Notes under the pieces: generated by a model
Database searches by the model: none
Seen by the model: only the letters and a program-made list of their open reading frames with translations
Told to the model about the DNA's origin: nothing
Translations under genes and position numbers: made by a program
Source of the DNA: Halomonas sp. QHL1
GTDB taxonomy: Bacteria > Pseudomonadota > Gammaproteobacteria > Pseudomonadales > Halomonadaceae
Direction of reading: 5' to 3'
Assembly: GCF_001882345.1 (NCBI RefSeq)
Contig: NZ_MINL01000001.1
Span: 3,667,852 to 3,731,851 of the forward strand
DNA length: 64,000 nt
In this document: positions 52,919-62,485 of the stretch, one piece after another
Layout: each line of letters begins with the position of its first letter
Position numbering within the stretch: position 1 is the stretch's first letter

Positions 52919-52972
52919 AGCATTTAGTTGCGAATGAGTGCTTTTAAAAGTCTCCGGCCACTAAGAATAACG

Positions 52973-53740
52973 TTATTGAGCAACGGCGATATTGTGCTCT
53001 CCGTTAGGGTGCTTCATGACCTGCATCGGCAATCCATAAATTGCTTCTAAGGTATTACCACACATCATATCGCCTGGCGTGCCGTGGGCCAGTAAGCGGC
53101 CGCTGTGCAACGCCATCAGCTCGTCGCAGTAGCGCGAGGCCATATTGATATCGTGCAGCACAATAATGACCCCCAAGTTCAGCTCGTCGCATAGCTTACG
53201 GATCAGCGCCAGCACTTCTATTTGGTGGGCGATATCCAGCGCCGCTAGCGGTTCATCCAACAGCAGGAATCGGCTGCCCTGGGCGAGTAGCATCGCTAGC
53301 CACACCCGCTGGCGCTCGCCGCCGGAAAGCGTATCGACCAAGCGGTCGGCAAAGGCTTCGGTGTGGGTTAACTCAATGGCTCGCTCTACAGCGTCTTTAT
53401 CTGTTTGGGTGTGGCGGCCCAGCAACCCATGCCATGGGTAGCGGCCAAAGGCGACGAGCTCACGCCCGGTAAGACTCTCAGCACTGGGCAAATGCTGGGG
53501 TAGGTAAGCCACCTGGCGGGCGAACTCGCGATTTCCCCAATCACGGAGCGGGCGCTGATCAAAGTGAATCTCGCCTTGGCTTACCGGCTGCTGCTGGGCC
53601 ATCAGCTTGATCAGCGTCGACTTGCCCGAGCCGTTATGGCCAATCAAACCGTAAACCTTGCCCTCATGAAAGCTGTGGTCAATGGAATTTAAAATCGGCT
53701 TGCCATTGATTTCAAAGGTGGCACCTTTGACCTCGAACAT
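52973..53740 (-). CDS. fhuC: Ferric-siderophore ABC transporter ATPase (FhuC-like)
   Basis: A 255-residue ATPase with Walker A GHNGSGKST (34-42), signature LSGGE (138-142), Walker B LLLDEP (159-164) and switch histidine in VIIVLHDIN. It closely fits the FhuC type and would energise the fused FhuB permease encoded at 56528, although the two genes are separated by the GDPD and SIP genes and lie on opposite strands. A Fur-like box lies about 50 bases upstream of the start. FhuF follows after 135 bases in the same direction, possibly in the same transcript. Confidence 0.92.
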   Translation of the reverse strand: MFEVKGATFEINGKPILNSIDHSFHEGKVYGLIGHNGSGKSTLIKLMAQQQPVSQGEIHFDQRPLRDWGNREFARQVAYLPQHLPSAESLTGRELVAFGRYPWHGLLGRHTQTDKDAVERAIELTHTEAFADRLVDTLSGGERQRVWLAMLLAQGSRFLLLDEPLAALDIAHQIEVLALIRKLCDELNLGVIIVLHDINMASRYCDELMALHSGRLLAHGTPGDMMCGNTLEAIYGLPMQVMKHPNGEHNIAVAQ

Positions 53741-53786
53741 GAATGACTCCTGGGGATAGGGGTGATGATAATGCCCCCATTCTAGT

Positions 53787-53805
53787 GCTAATGGTTCTCA
53801 TTTTT
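53787..53805. promoter_or_regulatory. Putative Fur box before fhuC
   Basis: GCTAATGGTTCTCATTTTT matches 13 of 19 consensus positions, with both AATG and CATT halves present. It lies 46 bases upstream of the fhuC start codon. Confidence 0.6.
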
Positions 53806-53979
53806 AACAAAAAAATGAAAAGATTTACGTTATAGATGGCAAACGTCGCTTGGGGAAAGCAGGCAACGAGAAGCTATCTATCAGCTAGCCTCCGCTTGAT
53901 TGGCTAGCTGATGAGAGTAGAGATGAATGGGATCATTTGTCAGGCAGAAGTTAAACACACTAGCAGTTGGCTAGGCCGC

Positions 53980-55326
53980 TCATGGGGCGCCCCGCTGGGC
54001 ACAGTTGTCATAGAAAGCAACCGTGGCGGGCCAATCGCTGAACACGCCGATAACGCCAACGTCATTGACAAGGGCATCTAAGGTAATCAGTTTGTCGCCA
54101 TCACGCTGGATAACATCGTCAGTGGTACTGTGGTACCACTGGCCGCCTTCCTCCAGCGGCCCCGAGCGCTCCAGTGTCCAGGTAATCATGGCCAGGCCTG
54201 CTTCCCGGGCCCGGCGGGCATAAAGCGAAGGTTGCAGGCGCCTTTCCTGATCGTCACTGCCGAACTCTGGATTCGTTTCTACCAGCATCCAGGTGGGGGG
54301 AGCGATAATCTGAACACCGCTGTCTACCAGCGACTGCATACTTGGCTGCCACGTATCGGGGTTAGTATGATCAAAGGAGTCATCGCTGTAGCGGCCATCC
54401 AGGTAAACTGCCTGATTTCCATATTCAGGCTCATGTTCAATCCAGTAAAGCACATCATCCAGATTGAAAGACTGTGGGAATACATCGCTGGGGGATATGC
54501 CTGCCGCTTTATACTCATCTATCATTTTTTGTGCGTACGCCTGCTGCGTAAAGCCTTCTGAATGACCCGTAAACGGCATCTCTACCTCTGGCTCTTTCAG
54601 CTCGGGGGTCATCTGTACGCCAAGCTGTTGAAACAGCGTAATACTGTCAGCATGGCTCATCAGTGTGCCGCGGGTAGCATAAAGCTCGGTGCGCCATTCG
54701 GGTGTGCCTGCCAGGTACTCTTCCAGGGTGGCGGCCTCGGTGTTGACTCCCTCCATGGTGCCTTGCAGGCTACGAAATTCGGCTAACGTAATATCGCTGG
54801 TACAGCAGCGAATGTCTGCCGCATTGTTCAGCTCGCCGCTGGCTTCATCAAATGCGGGAGGCACGCTGCATTTTTCAGCTAAGTCTGTCTCGACGATATT
54901 GGTGGTGTAGTGTAAATCGCACTGGGAGTGACGACAGACGAGCTCTTCATCGGCGGTAAAGGCGACGTCGCACTCAAGAATGCCTGCACCGCCTTGAGCG
55001 CCGGCAATATAAGATTCAAGGGTATGTTCAGGAAACTGTAACGGTGCGCCACGATGTCCAATCGTCAATGGAGAACGGTGCCACTGGGTTTGTTCAGCCG
55101 CGCAGCTCAATAAAGAGGCTTTCAGTTCGCGCTCGTGATCGTTATCCGCGCTCATGTCGTTTACTAAGAACAGCGGACGCGGCCCCAGCGTTACCTGCTG
55201 TGCCGCGTTAACCAAGGCATCTTCCCACAGCTTTGTGTCAGTCTCTTCTTGAGCATGAGCGGTGTTAGCGGCCAGCAGGCCACCCAATATAAGCGTGGTG
55301 GTTAGAAAATCGGAATATGTCATCAA
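53980..55326 (-). CDS. Exported glycerophosphodiester phosphodiesterase
   Basis: A 448-residue periplasmic enzyme of the GDPD family that hydrolyses glycerophosphodiesters to glycerol-3-phosphate and an alcohol. After a signal peptide (1-26, ending AHAQ), the TIM-barrel begins with [14 protein letters not shown] (H91, R92, G93, E100), then [20 protein letters not shown] with E118, D120 and H133, the expected metal and catalytic positions. An insertion rich in Cys ([27 protein letters not shown]) follows. Its place inside the siderophore cluster is unexplained; it may be an independent unit. No Fur-like box precedes it, and the SIP gene ends 78 bases upstream. Confidence 0.9.
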   Translation of the reverse strand: MMTYSDFLTTTLILGGLLAANTAHAQEETDTKLWEDALVNAAQQVTLGPRPLFLVNDMSADNDHERELKASLLSCAAEQTQWHRSPLTIGHRGAPLQFPEHTLESYIAGAQGGAGILECDVAFTADEELVCRHSQCDLHYTTNIVETDLAEKCSVPPAFDEASGELNNAADIRCCTSDITLAEFRSLQGTMEGVNTEAATLEEYLAGTPEWRTELYATRGTLMSHADSITLFQQLGVQMTPELKEPEVEMPFTGHSEGFTQQAYAQKMIDEYKAAGISPSDVFPQSFNLDDVLYWIEHEPEYGNQAVYLDGRYSDDSFDHTNPDTWQPSMQSLVDSGVQIIAPPTWMLVETNPEFGSDDQERRLQPSLYARRAREAGLAMITWTLERSGPLEEGGQWYHSTTDDVIQRDGDKLITLDALVNDVGVIGVFSDWPATVAFYDNCAQRGAP

Positions 55327-55404
55327 CGAAATTCTCTGTGCCGCGGAGGAAGAGGGTGTCTTGAGTGTAGACAGGTTTCACGCCAGCTTCTAACTTAGCT
55401 TTAC

Positions 55405-56361
55405 CTAACCATTGGCCTTGCCCTGGCGCCAGTAGCCCATACTGGTAATGTACTGCTTGGGTAGCCCACATTCGTTGACCAAGTAGCGGCGCAGCTGCAT
55501 GGCGACCTTGGTTTCAGCGGCGATCCAGGCGTAAAAGGGCGCGCTGTCGTCCAGGGTGGCGGGGTCCCAGAGCGGGGCGTTTTCATCCTGGCCTGGTTCA
55601 TCATGGCTAGGCTCATCCTCTCTACCATGGGCCACGGCCGAAGGGTTACCCCTTAGCGCGACAATCTCTTGTTGCAAATCGATATCGCGCAGCGCTCTCA
55701 GCAGCAGCTCACCGTGTTGGCAGCCGGGCTCAGCGTCGCGCGCCAGCCAACTCAGATTGGCGGCCTGGGGCAGCGGCTGAACATCGTCGCTGCGAGGCAC
55801 TTCAAGCAGCGCTTCGACCTTGGGTTTGAGAGGTAGGCCATCAAGGGTTTCCATAATCCTTGCGGCGGCGGGGAGGGCGGTTTCATCGGCGATGATCAGA
55901 ATACGGCGCACGCCTTGGGGCGGCTTCCACTCATAGCCCAACTTTGGGCCTTCCGCGTTAGCGGTTGGGGCCGTCATGGCTAGCCGGTCACCTGGGCGGG
56001 CATGCATTGCCCAGCGCGACGCGGGGCCATTGTCACCATGAAGCACGAATTCTACGTCTACCTCAGCATGTTCCGGGCGCAGGGCGCGAATGGTGTAGGT
56101 GCGCGCAGAGGGGCGCTGGGCATCCGGCAATGCACGGTAGGCGCTGTACCAGTCGTGCTCTTCTAGCTTGGCAATCTCAAACAGTGTGTCGAGAGTGCCT
56201 CCACCTTCGGGGAAGAATAGCTTGACGCGCTGATCCGGTGCGTAGGTCGCCATTTGGCTGACTTCTGGGCCAGTAAAGGTGAACCTGACTAATGAGGCGC
56301 TGACTTGGGTGCACCGAGCGAGGGTGATATCGAAAAGTCGGTAGCTCTGCTTGGCCGCCAT
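55405..56361 (-). CDS. Siderophore-interacting protein (SIP family, ViuB-like)
   Basis: A 318-residue FAD-dependent ferric-siderophore reductase in the cytoplasm. The FAD-binding barrel has FTFTGPEVSQMATYAPDQRVKLFFP, then RTYTIRALRPEHAEVDVEFVLHG and GPASRWAMHARPGD; the NAD(P)H-binding part has RILIIADETALPAAARIMETL and FYAWIAAETKVAMQLRRYLV. An insertion of about 25 acidic residues (GREDEPSHDEPGQDE) precedes the last part. In-frame ATGs lie at 56391 and 56361; GGGG upstream favours the latter. A Fur-like box lies between this gene and the divergent fhuB. It provides a second route for iron release beside FhuF. Confidence 0.92.
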   Translation of the reverse strand: MAAKQSYRLFDITLARCTQVSASLVRFTFTGPEVSQMATYAPDQRVKLFFPEGGGTLDTLFEIAKLEEHDWYSAYRALPDAQRPSARTYTIRALRPEHAEVDVEFVLHGDNGPASRWAMHARPGDRLAMTAPTANAEGPKLGYEWKPPQGVRRILIIADETALPAAARIMETLDGLPLKPKVEALLEVPRSDDVQPLPQAANLSWLARDAEPGCQHGELLLRALRDIDLQQEIVALRGNPSAVAHGREDEPSHDEPGQDENAPLWDPATLDDSAPFYAWIAAETKVAMQLRRYLVNECGLPKQYITSMGYWRQGKANG

Positions 56362-56398
56362 AGTAATTAACCCCATTAACAAAGGGGTCAATTGTAGT

Positions 56399-56417
56399 GC
56401 TAATCGTTATCATTTAG
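56399..56417. promoter_or_regulatory. Putative Fur box between the SIP gene and fhuB
   Basis: GCTAATCGTTATCATTTAG matches 12 of 19 Fur consensus positions. It lies 38 bases before the SIP start and 111 bases before fhuB, in a position to regulate both. Confidence 0.55.
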
Positions 56418-56527
56418 AATCGTTGTTAATAATTCAATCACTAACTCCCAGAAAAGATTAAGGCTAAGACAATGACGCTGCTGCCTATCACGCCCCGCGT
56501 GGCGAAATGCTCGGCTACTAAAAAAGA

Positions 56528-58537
56528 GTGTTCGCTATGCTAGGCGCCGCGCAATTTGCCCAACGAATGGGGGGGATGTCGCCCGCGAAAGTCTGCCTGT
56601 TGCTTAGCCTGCCGTTGGTGGTGTTGTTTTGGGTGGGCCTACAGGGCCAAGGCGGCTTTGCGCTGGGCCTGCAGGCGTTAGTGGCTCCCTCTTTTGAGAA
56701 CGTTGACGAGCTGCTGCTTCACTACGCTTGGTGGCCGCGTCTCTCGGTCGCGCTACTAGCCGGGGGCGGCTTGGGGTTGGCAGGCGTGCTCATGCAGCAG
56801 GTGCTGCGCAACCCATTGGCCTCGCCCACCACCTTGGGGGTGGCATCGGGCGCTAACTTGGCGCTGATGGCCGCCACCTTGCTGGCACCCGGACTGCTTG
56901 TCGCCGGGCGCGAGTGGGTCGCCTTGGCCGGTGGTGCGCTGGCCGTTGGGCTAGTTTTCCTGCTCTCGTGGCGGCGCGGGCTGGCACCGATCGTAGTGGT
57001 GCTTGCGGGCCTGGTGGTCAATCTGTACTTGGGTGCACTCTCCACGGCGCTGCTGTTGTTCAACCACGAGGCGCTCTCAGGGCTGCTGATCTGGGGGGCG
57101 GGCTCGCTGGCGCAAAACGGCTGGGACGGGGTTGCAATCCTCTGGCCACGGCTGGCGATTAGCTGTGTGGCCGCGTGGTTTTTGCTGCGCCCCCTGGCGG
57201 TGCTGGAGTTGGACGACGCCAGCGCCAAGAGTCTGGGGGTCTCGCTGACCTATTTGCGCTTTGCGGGGATGGGGCTGGCGGTGTTTATTACTGGCAGCAT
57301 TGTTAGCGTGGTGGGCATCATCGGTTTTATCGGCTTGGCAGCGCCCAATATTGTGCGCATGGCCGGTGCGCGTCGCCTAGGACCTAGGCTAATCTGGTCG
57401 ACGCTATTGGGGGCGGTGCTGTTGGCCACCACTGATCTGTTGTTACAGCAGTTTTCAGGTATGGCGGCGGCCTTTATTCCTACCGGGGCGATTACCGGTG
57501 CCCTGGGAGCACCGCTATTAATGTGGCTGATCCCACGCCTGAAGCTGCAGGGCGATCAGCCGCCGAAAGGGGCGGGTGTTTTCGCCCGTCGTCACCCAGC
57601 GCCTTCACGTTTAGCCGCCGGGTTACTGCTTGCGTTACTGGGGGCGACGGTTCTCGGCTTGCTATTTGGCCAGGGGGTAGATGGCTGGTATTGGCTGGCA
57701 CCCAATAACTGGAATGTCATGCAGTGGCGCATGCCCAGGGTGATGGCGGCCGCCGCCAGCGGGTTGATGTTGGCGATTGCCGGGACGATACTCCAGCGCC
57801 TTTCCGCCAACCCCATGGCCAGCCCCGAAGTACTGGGAATCAGCGGTGGCTGTGCCATTGCGCTGATTCTGGGGATTTTCCTACTGCCTGCGCCCACCAA
57901 TATGATGCTGATTGGTGTGGGGACGTTAGGGGCTTTCGCGACGCTGCTGGTGCTGGTGGGTATCAACCGCAAGAGCGGTTATCTCCCCGAGCGTTTGCTG
58001 CTCACTGGCGTGGCAATCAGTGCTCTATTTGACGCGGTGCGTAGCGTGATGCTGGCTGGCGGCGACCCGCGTGGCCAGCAGGTGATTGCCTGGCTGGCGG
58101 GCTCTACCTATTACGTGGATGTCACCAATGCGGTGGTGGTCGGGGGGATTGCCGCCGTGCTGGCGCTGGTTACGCTGCCCTTCACTCGCTGGCTGGATAT
58201 CTTGCCTTTAGGCGCACCGACTGCCAAAGCCCTTGGGGTAACTCTCAACCGTGCCCGTTTGGCGTTGCTGCTACTGGTGGCGCTGTTAACCGCCTGCGCC
58301 ACCCTGGTGGTGGGGCCGCTTTCGTTTATTGGCCTGCTGGCGCCGCATATGGCGCGCCTGGTGGGCTTCTCGCGGGCGGGTCAGCATCTGCTGGGTGCTG
58401 CGTTGATCGGTGTGCTATTGATGGTGCTGGCGGATTGGGTAGGCCGTCAGATTATTTTCCCCTACGAGATACCTGCGGGCTTGGTTGCCTCCTTGATTGG
58501 CGGTGCCTACTTTATGTGGGGGCTACGGCGGTTATGA
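56528..58537 (+). CDS. fhuB: Fe(3+)-hydroxamate ABC transporter permease FhuB (fused double permease)
   Basis: A 669-residue protein with two FecCD-type permease halves in one chain (about residues 1-335 and 350-669), as in E. coli FhuB, so it forms the whole inner-membrane channel alone. Each half shows the family blocks: [20 protein letters not shown] and [14 protein letters not shown] in the first; [19 protein letters not shown] and [14 protein letters not shown] in the second. The start is GTG at 56528 or ATG at 56537; neither has a strong ribosome site. FhuC at 52973 is its likely ATPase. No binding protein (FhuD) gene is present in this cluster; it must be elsewhere, or the binding protein at 7627 may serve. 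Confidence 0.94.
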   Translation: MFAMLGAAQFAQRMGGMSPAKVCLLLSLPLVVLFWVGLQGQGGFALGLQALVAPSFENVDELLLHYAWWPRLSVALLAGGGLGLAGVLMQQVLRNPLASPTTLGVASGANLALMAATLLAPGLLVAGREWVALAGGALAVGLVFLLSWRRGLAPIVVVLAGLVVNLYLGALSTALLLFNHEALSGLLIWGAGSLAQNGWDGVAILWPRLAISCVAAWFLLRPLAVLELDDASAKSLGVSLTYLRFAGMGLAVFITGSIVSVVGIIGFIGLAAPNIVRMAGARRLGPRLIWSTLLGAVLLATTDLLLQQFSGMAAAFIPTGAITGALGAPLLMWLIPRLKLQGDQPPKGAGVFARRHPAPSRLAAGLLLALLGATVLGLLFGQGVDGWYWLAPNNWNVMQWRMPRVMAAAASGLMLAIAGTILQRLSANPMASPEVLGISGGCAIALILGIFLLPAPTNMMLIGVGTLGAFATLLVLVGINRKSGYLPERLLLTGVAISALFDAVRSVMLAGGDPRGQQVIAWLAGSTYYVDVTNAVVVGGIAAVLALVTLPFTRWLDILPLGAPTAKALGVTLNRARLALLLLVALLTACATLVVGPLSFIGLLAPHMARLVGFSRAGQHLLGAALIGVLLMVLADWVGRQIIFPYEIPAGLVASLIGGAYFMWGLRRL

Positions 58538-58657
58538 GTGAGTATAAGCAAAACTAATACCCCATTAGCAGGATGATTTTTAGTTATCCAGCTTGCCCGT
58601 TATCTTAGTGCCACGATTGTTTAACACGATACTTATTCTGGCACTGGGAGCTAGGCG

Positions 58658-59272
58658 ATGTGGGAAAGCTACTTAACGGGCTTAGTGGTGTGCGGCGGTA
58701 TTATTATGGCGATTGGAGCGCAGAACGCCTACATTCTGGGGCTGGCTATTCGTCGTGAGTACCACTGGTGGTCGGCAGGGTTATGCATGAGTGCGGATAT
58801 TATCCTGCTCACGGCGGGTATGTTTGGGGTGAGTGCTTTTCTGCTGACGATGCCCAGCGCGTTGGAGGCAATGCGCTGGGTGGGCGTGGTATTTTTAAGC
58901 TGGCTAGCGGCTCAGGCGTTATTTAGAGCCCTTAACGGGCGGCAAGGGTTAAGCGCCGAAGCGGGCAAAGCGCGCAGCTTAAGCAAAGTTATTTTCGCCA
59001 CCCTTGCCGTCACCGTGCTCAATCCCCAGGTGTATCTGGATACGCTGCTACTGATACCCACCATTGGCGCCCAGCAAGAGAGTGCCGGTGTTTTTGTGGC
59101 GGGAGCATCTACTGCTTCCATACTCTGGTTTAGCCTATTGGCCTGGGGTGGTGCCGCGCTGTCACCTTGGCTTTCAAAACCCATCGCATGGCGCATTATC
59201 GATGGTCTGATTGGCTTGATGATGGCCGGGATTGCCGTGCATCTTGCCTTGGGGGCATCATCGTTTAGCTAA
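58658..59272 (+). CDS. argO: LysE/ArgO-type amino acid exporter
   Basis: A 204-residue inner-membrane exporter of the LysE superfamily with five to six helices. GLVVCGGIIMAIGAQNAYILGLAIRRE is the conserved first helix and loop of LysE/ArgO, which export basic amino acids; LAVTVLNPQVYLDTLLLIPTIGAQ is the second signature. ArgP-type regulators control such genes, and argP is present at 49364 in the opposite direction, separated by siderophore cluster 2. GGGAG precedes the ATG at usable spacing. Confidence 0.9.
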   Translation: MWESYLTGLVVCGGIIMAIGAQNAYILGLAIRREYHWWSAGLCMSADIILLTAGMFGVSAFLLTMPSALEAMRWVGVVFLSWLAAQALFRALNGRQGLSAEAGKARSLSKVIFATLAVTVLNPQVYLDTLLLIPTIGAQQESAGVFVAGASTASILWFSLLAWGGAALSPWLSKPIAWRIIDGLIGLMMAGIAVHLALGASSFS

Positions 59273-59318
59273 ACCGCTCACCGGCTAATGCCTACCCGTT
59301 TTTAATGGCGACTTGTTT

Positions 59319-60326
59319 TTAATGTCGACTAAAGTAAGCCTCCATCACCGCAATTACTTTGTCGATATCTGCGTCATCAACATCGCGGTGGGTAACGAAG
59401 CGCGTGGCGTAAAGCAGCTCAATCAAAATGCCGTGCTCTTTTAGCCAGGTGGCTAGTGGTTTTACATGTTCGTCGGGGAAGTGGGCGAACACCATATTGG
59501 TTGCCTGGGCGGTGATCGCGACCCCTGGCAGCTTTGCCAAGCCTTCTGCCAAGCGTGCTGCACGGCGGTGGTCATCGGCTAAGCCCGCCACGTGATTATC
59601 TAGAGCATACTGGCAGGCGGCGGCGATAATCCCTGATTGTCGCATGCCACCACCCACCACTTTACGCCAGCGCCGTGCACGCTCGATCAATGCTTGCGAT
59701 CCCACCAGTGCCGAGCCGATGGGGGTGCCCAGGCCTTTTGAGAAGCATAGTGATACGCTATCAAACGGCAGGCACAGTTGTTTGATCGAGGTATCCGTGG
59801 CGACCGCTGCATTAAACAGTCGCGCGCCGTCTAAGTGTGTTGCCAACCCACGTTCGCGAGCCAGTTCGGTAGCTTTTAATACGTAGTCTGTGGGCAGCAC
59901 TTTGCCGCCAATGGTATTTTCCAATGCCAACAACTTAGTACGCGCAAAGTGAAAATCATCGGCTTTTATCGAGGCGATGATTTTTTCCAGCGGCAGCGTG
60001 CCATCAGCGGCGTTCTCAATGGGCTGGGGCTGGATACTACCTAACACCGCTGCACCACCGCCTTCATAACGATAAGTGTGGGCTGACTGCCCAACAATGT
60101 ATTCATCGCCCCGTTCGCAGTGGGCCATGAGCGCTACTAGGTTGCTTTGTGTACCGCTAGGAAACAGTAGCGCCGCCTCTTTGCCTGTCTGCTCCGCCAG
60201 GTTTGCTTGGAATGCATTCACTGTTGGATCATCGCCCCACACATCATCGCCAACCGGCGCGGCCATCATGGCATCTTTCATGGCGGGGGAGGGGCGGGTC
60301 ACCGTGTCACTGCGTAAATCAATCAT
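59319..60326 (-). CDS. ltaE: Low-specificity L-threonine aldolase
   Basis: A 335-residue PLP enzyme that splits L-threonine and L-allo-threonine to glycine and acetaldehyde. MIDLRSDTVTRPSPAMKDAM is the family N-terminus. FPSGTQSNLVAL binds PLP phosphate, THLDGARLFNAA gives the aspartate that holds the ring nitrogen, and K197 in LCFSKGLGTPIGS is the Schiff-base lysine. RKVVGGGMRQSGIIAAAC also matches. AAGGAG precedes the ATG. It stands alone. Confidence 0.96.
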   Translation of the reverse strand: MIDLRSDTVTRPSPAMKDAMMAAPVGDDVWGDDPTVNAFQANLAEQTGKEAALLFPSGTQSNLVALMAHCERGDEYIVGQSAHTYRYEGGGAAVLGSIQPQPIENAADGTLPLEKIIASIKADDFHFARTKLLALENTIGGKVLPTDYVLKATELARERGLATHLDGARLFNAAVATDTSIKQLCLPFDSVSLCFSKGLGTPIGSALVGSQALIERARRWRKVVGGGMRQSGIIAAACQYALDNHVAGLADDHRRAARLAEGLAKLPGVAITAQATNMVFAHFPDEHVKPLATWLKEHGILIELLYATRFVTHRDVDDADIDKVIAVMEAYFSRH

Positions 60327-60454
60327 GGAAACTCCTTTTTGAGGCTGAATTCAACTAACAAGGGCAGCCACTTAGGGACGCTTTATCGAGCAAGTTGTCT
60401 GGAACCATCTATGGTTAACAGCATACTGCAAGTCTCTCAAACAAAGGAAAACAG

Positions 60455-61675
60455 ATGGATCTGAAAAGTGGTTATCCCTTTTGGGCGGTCAAAAATGGCC
60501 TGTTGAAAACCTTTCCTCAACTGACTCGTGATCACCAATGCGAGGTGGTGGTGATTGGCGGCGGGATTACAGGTGCGTTAATTGCTGATGAGTTAAGCCG
60601 CAATGGCCACCATGTGGTGGTGCTTGAACGGCGGGATGTAGGCTGGGGAAGCTCAGCCGCCAGCACGGCTTTGTTGCAATACGAAATTGATACCCATATG
60701 ACAGAGTTAGCCGAGCGCTACGGTGAGGCTGATGCAGTTCTCGCTTACCGCGCTTGTGCAGATGCCATTGGTGAGCTTGAAACCTTAGCAGCAGGCATGG
60801 GTGATGTGGATTTTGAACGTCAGCAAAGCCTTTACTACGCCAGTAACGAAGAGGATGTGGCGCCTCTCAAAGAGGAGCTAGCATTGCGCCAAAAACACGG
60901 TTTTGAAGCCAAATGGCTTGAGCGCGAGGTCATTTTGGCGGAGTACGGTTTTGAGGCACCTGGCGCTATTCTTACCCAGCTTGCTGCCAGTATTGACCCC
61001 TATCGTATGGCGTATCAGCTGTTCTCTCAGGTGGTCGAGCGTGGGGGAGAAGTATATGACCGCACGCAAATGGAGACGATGGCGCCGGATGATCAAGGCG
61101 TCACGCTCACACTAGTCAATGGTGCCAAGTTGCGTTGCCAGAATGTAGTGATGGCGGCGGGGTATGAGTCGCAGTCTTGGTTGCCAGAAAAGGTGGCTAT
61201 CAATCGCAGTAGCTACGCGCTGATCACCGACCCCCTGCCGCCAGAGGCTTTGGGTAAACTACGCCACACCATGATGTGGGAATCGGCGCGCCCCTACCTC
61301 TATATGCGCACTACCTGTGATGGTCGCCTGCTCGTGGGTGGCGACGATGATGACGAAGATATTCCCAAGCGCCGTGATGCGCGGGTAGAGGAGAAGGCAG
61401 AAGGGCTGGCAGCTAAAATAGAAGCGCTATGGCCTAAGCTCGATATCAACCCTACATTTTCTTGGGGCGGCACCTTTGCTGAAACCGACGACGGCCTACC
61501 TTTTTTCGGCCCCCATGACGCTCTGGGCCCACGCGTTCATTTTGCCATGGCCTACGGCGGCAACGGGATCAGCTATAGCATGATAGGTGCCAAACTGCTT
61601 CGAGCGCTTATTGAGGGTAGAGAACACCCCTTGGCGGAGCTATTTTCATTTAGACGCTTGGCCAAAATGTCCTAA
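60455..61675 (+). CDS. FAD-dependent oxidoreductase (DAO family)
   Basis: A 406-residue D-amino-acid-oxidase-fold flavoprotein. The dinucleotide-binding motif is VVVIGGGITGALIADELSRNG (about residues 31-51), followed by VLERRDVGWGSSAASTALLQYE, and the C-terminal FAD segment reads MAYGGNGISYSMIGAKLL. Enzymes of this type oxidise amino acids or secondary amines, often glycine or sarcosine derivatives. The N-terminal MDLKSGYPFWAVKNGLLKTFPQL is typical of the bacterial subgroup that sometimes carries a C-terminal Rieske domain; here it ends without one. AAAGGAAA precedes the ATG. It is divergent from ltaE with about 130 bases between. Confidence 0.88.
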   Translation: MDLKSGYPFWAVKNGLLKTFPQLTRDHQCEVVVIGGGITGALIADELSRNGHHVVVLERRDVGWGSSAASTALLQYEIDTHMTELAERYGEADAVLAYRACADAIGELETLAAGMGDVDFERQQSLYYASNEEDVAPLKEELALRQKHGFEAKWLEREVILAEYGFEAPGAILTQLAASIDPYRMAYQLFSQVVERGGEVYDRTQMETMAPDDQGVTLTLVNGAKLRCQNVVMAAGYESQSWLPEKVAINRSSYALITDPLPPEALGKLRHTMMWESARPYLYMRTTCDGRLLVGGDDDDEDIPKRRDARVEEKAEGLAAKIEALWPKLDINPTFSWGGTFAETDDGLPFFGPHDALGPRVHFAMAYGGNGISYSMIGAKLLRALIEGREHPLAELFSFRRLAKMS

Positions 61676-61750
61676 CCTAAATGCAAAAACCGAGTAACGA
61701 GCAAGTTTAAAACGGGTATTCTTCACGGATATTCATAAGGATAGCGGGCG

Positions 61751-62302
61751 ATGGGCCACACACTTTATTTGCGTGCACTGGAGCGTAACGACCTGCGCTT
61801 TGTTCATGAGCTAAATAATAACCAGAGCATTATGTCGTACTGGTTTGAAGAGCCTTACGAGTCATTTGATGAGCTGGAGGAGCTGTATAACAAGCACATC
61901 CATGACAACGCCGAACGGCGCTTTGTCGCCGAAGATAGCCATGGTAATGCGATTGGTCTGGTAGAGCTGATTGAGATCGACTACATCCACCGCAGCGGCG
62001 AGTTTCAAATCATTATTACCCCGGAGCATCAGGGCAAAGGATTTGCCCGCTCCTTAATCCGCCAAGCGCTGCACTACTCGTTCACCATTCTAAACCTGCA
62101 CAAGGTATATCTCATTGTGGCGGTAGAAAATGTCAAAGCGATTCATCTTTATGAGGAGAGTGGTTTTATTGAAGAGGGGCACTTGGTGCAGGAGTTCTTT
62201 ATCAATGGCAAGTACCGCGATGTAAAGCGGATGTATATCTTGCAGGATACCTATCTTGGCCAGCTAAACACTGCCGAAGACCCCGAAACCAACTGGTTGT
62301 AA
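61751..62302 (+). CDS. speG: Spermidine N-acetyltransferase
   Basis: A 183-residue GNAT acetyltransferase closely matching SpeG, which acetylates excess spermidine and spermine. [40 protein letters not shown] and [11 protein letters not shown] are the SpeG opening. [19 protein letters not shown] includes the acetyl-CoA pyrophosphate loop (QGKGFA), and [22 protein letters not shown] is the C-terminal GNAT motif. AAGGAT is present upstream of the ATG. A bidirectional terminator follows. Confidence 0.95.
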   Translation: MGHTLYLRALERNDLRFVHELNNNQSIMSYWFEEPYESFDELEELYNKHIHDNAERRFVAEDSHGNAIGLVELIEIDYIHRSGEFQIIITPEHQGKGFARSLIRQALHYSFTILNLHKVYLIVAVENVKAIHLYEESGFIEEGHLVQEFFINGKYRDVKRMYILQDTYLGQLNTAEDPETNWL

Positions 62303-62314
62303 AACTCCCTAAAA

Positions 62315-62338
62315 AACGCCTCGGTGAGATGAGGCGTT
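62315..62338. terminator. Bidirectional terminator between speG and microprotein gene 1
   Basis: AACGCCTC (62315-62322) and GAGGCGTT (62331-62338) pair around eight bases; A-runs precede and, on the minus strand, TTTTTT follows. It ends speG and, on the other strand, the small gene at 62369. Confidence 0.85.
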
Positions 62339-62368
62339 GGATAGGCAGAAACCAAGTCGGCTCGATAC

Positions 62369-62485
62369 TTAACCCAGGTAAGCCTTGATAGCGTCAAGTG
62401 CCGCACGCTGCTGGCGGGCACGCTGCGCCCATACTTCCATAACATCTACTTCCAACGCTTGGGTTGGGGTGACTAAGTGTTGCAT
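62369..62485 (-). CDS. Microprotein 1, 38 residues, paralogous to microprotein 2
   Basis: I do not recognise this protein. It begins MQHLVTP and ends AALDAIKAYLG. The C-terminal part from about residue 16 (MEVWAQRARQQRAALDAIKAYLG) should be a single amphipathic helix. AGAGGAG sits eight bases before the ATG, and a terminator starts 30 bases beyond the stop. Microprotein 2 at 62824, same strand, shares the LxTP opening, ExW in the middle and the RAAxxAxKAYLG end: 12 of the last 23 residues are identical, and others are conservative. Two independently decayed or random frames would not keep this, so I take both as real genes of one unnamed family. No signal peptide or metal motif is visible. 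Confidence 0.8.
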   Translation of the reverse strand: MQHLVTPTQALEVDVMEVWAQRARQQRAALDAIKAYLG

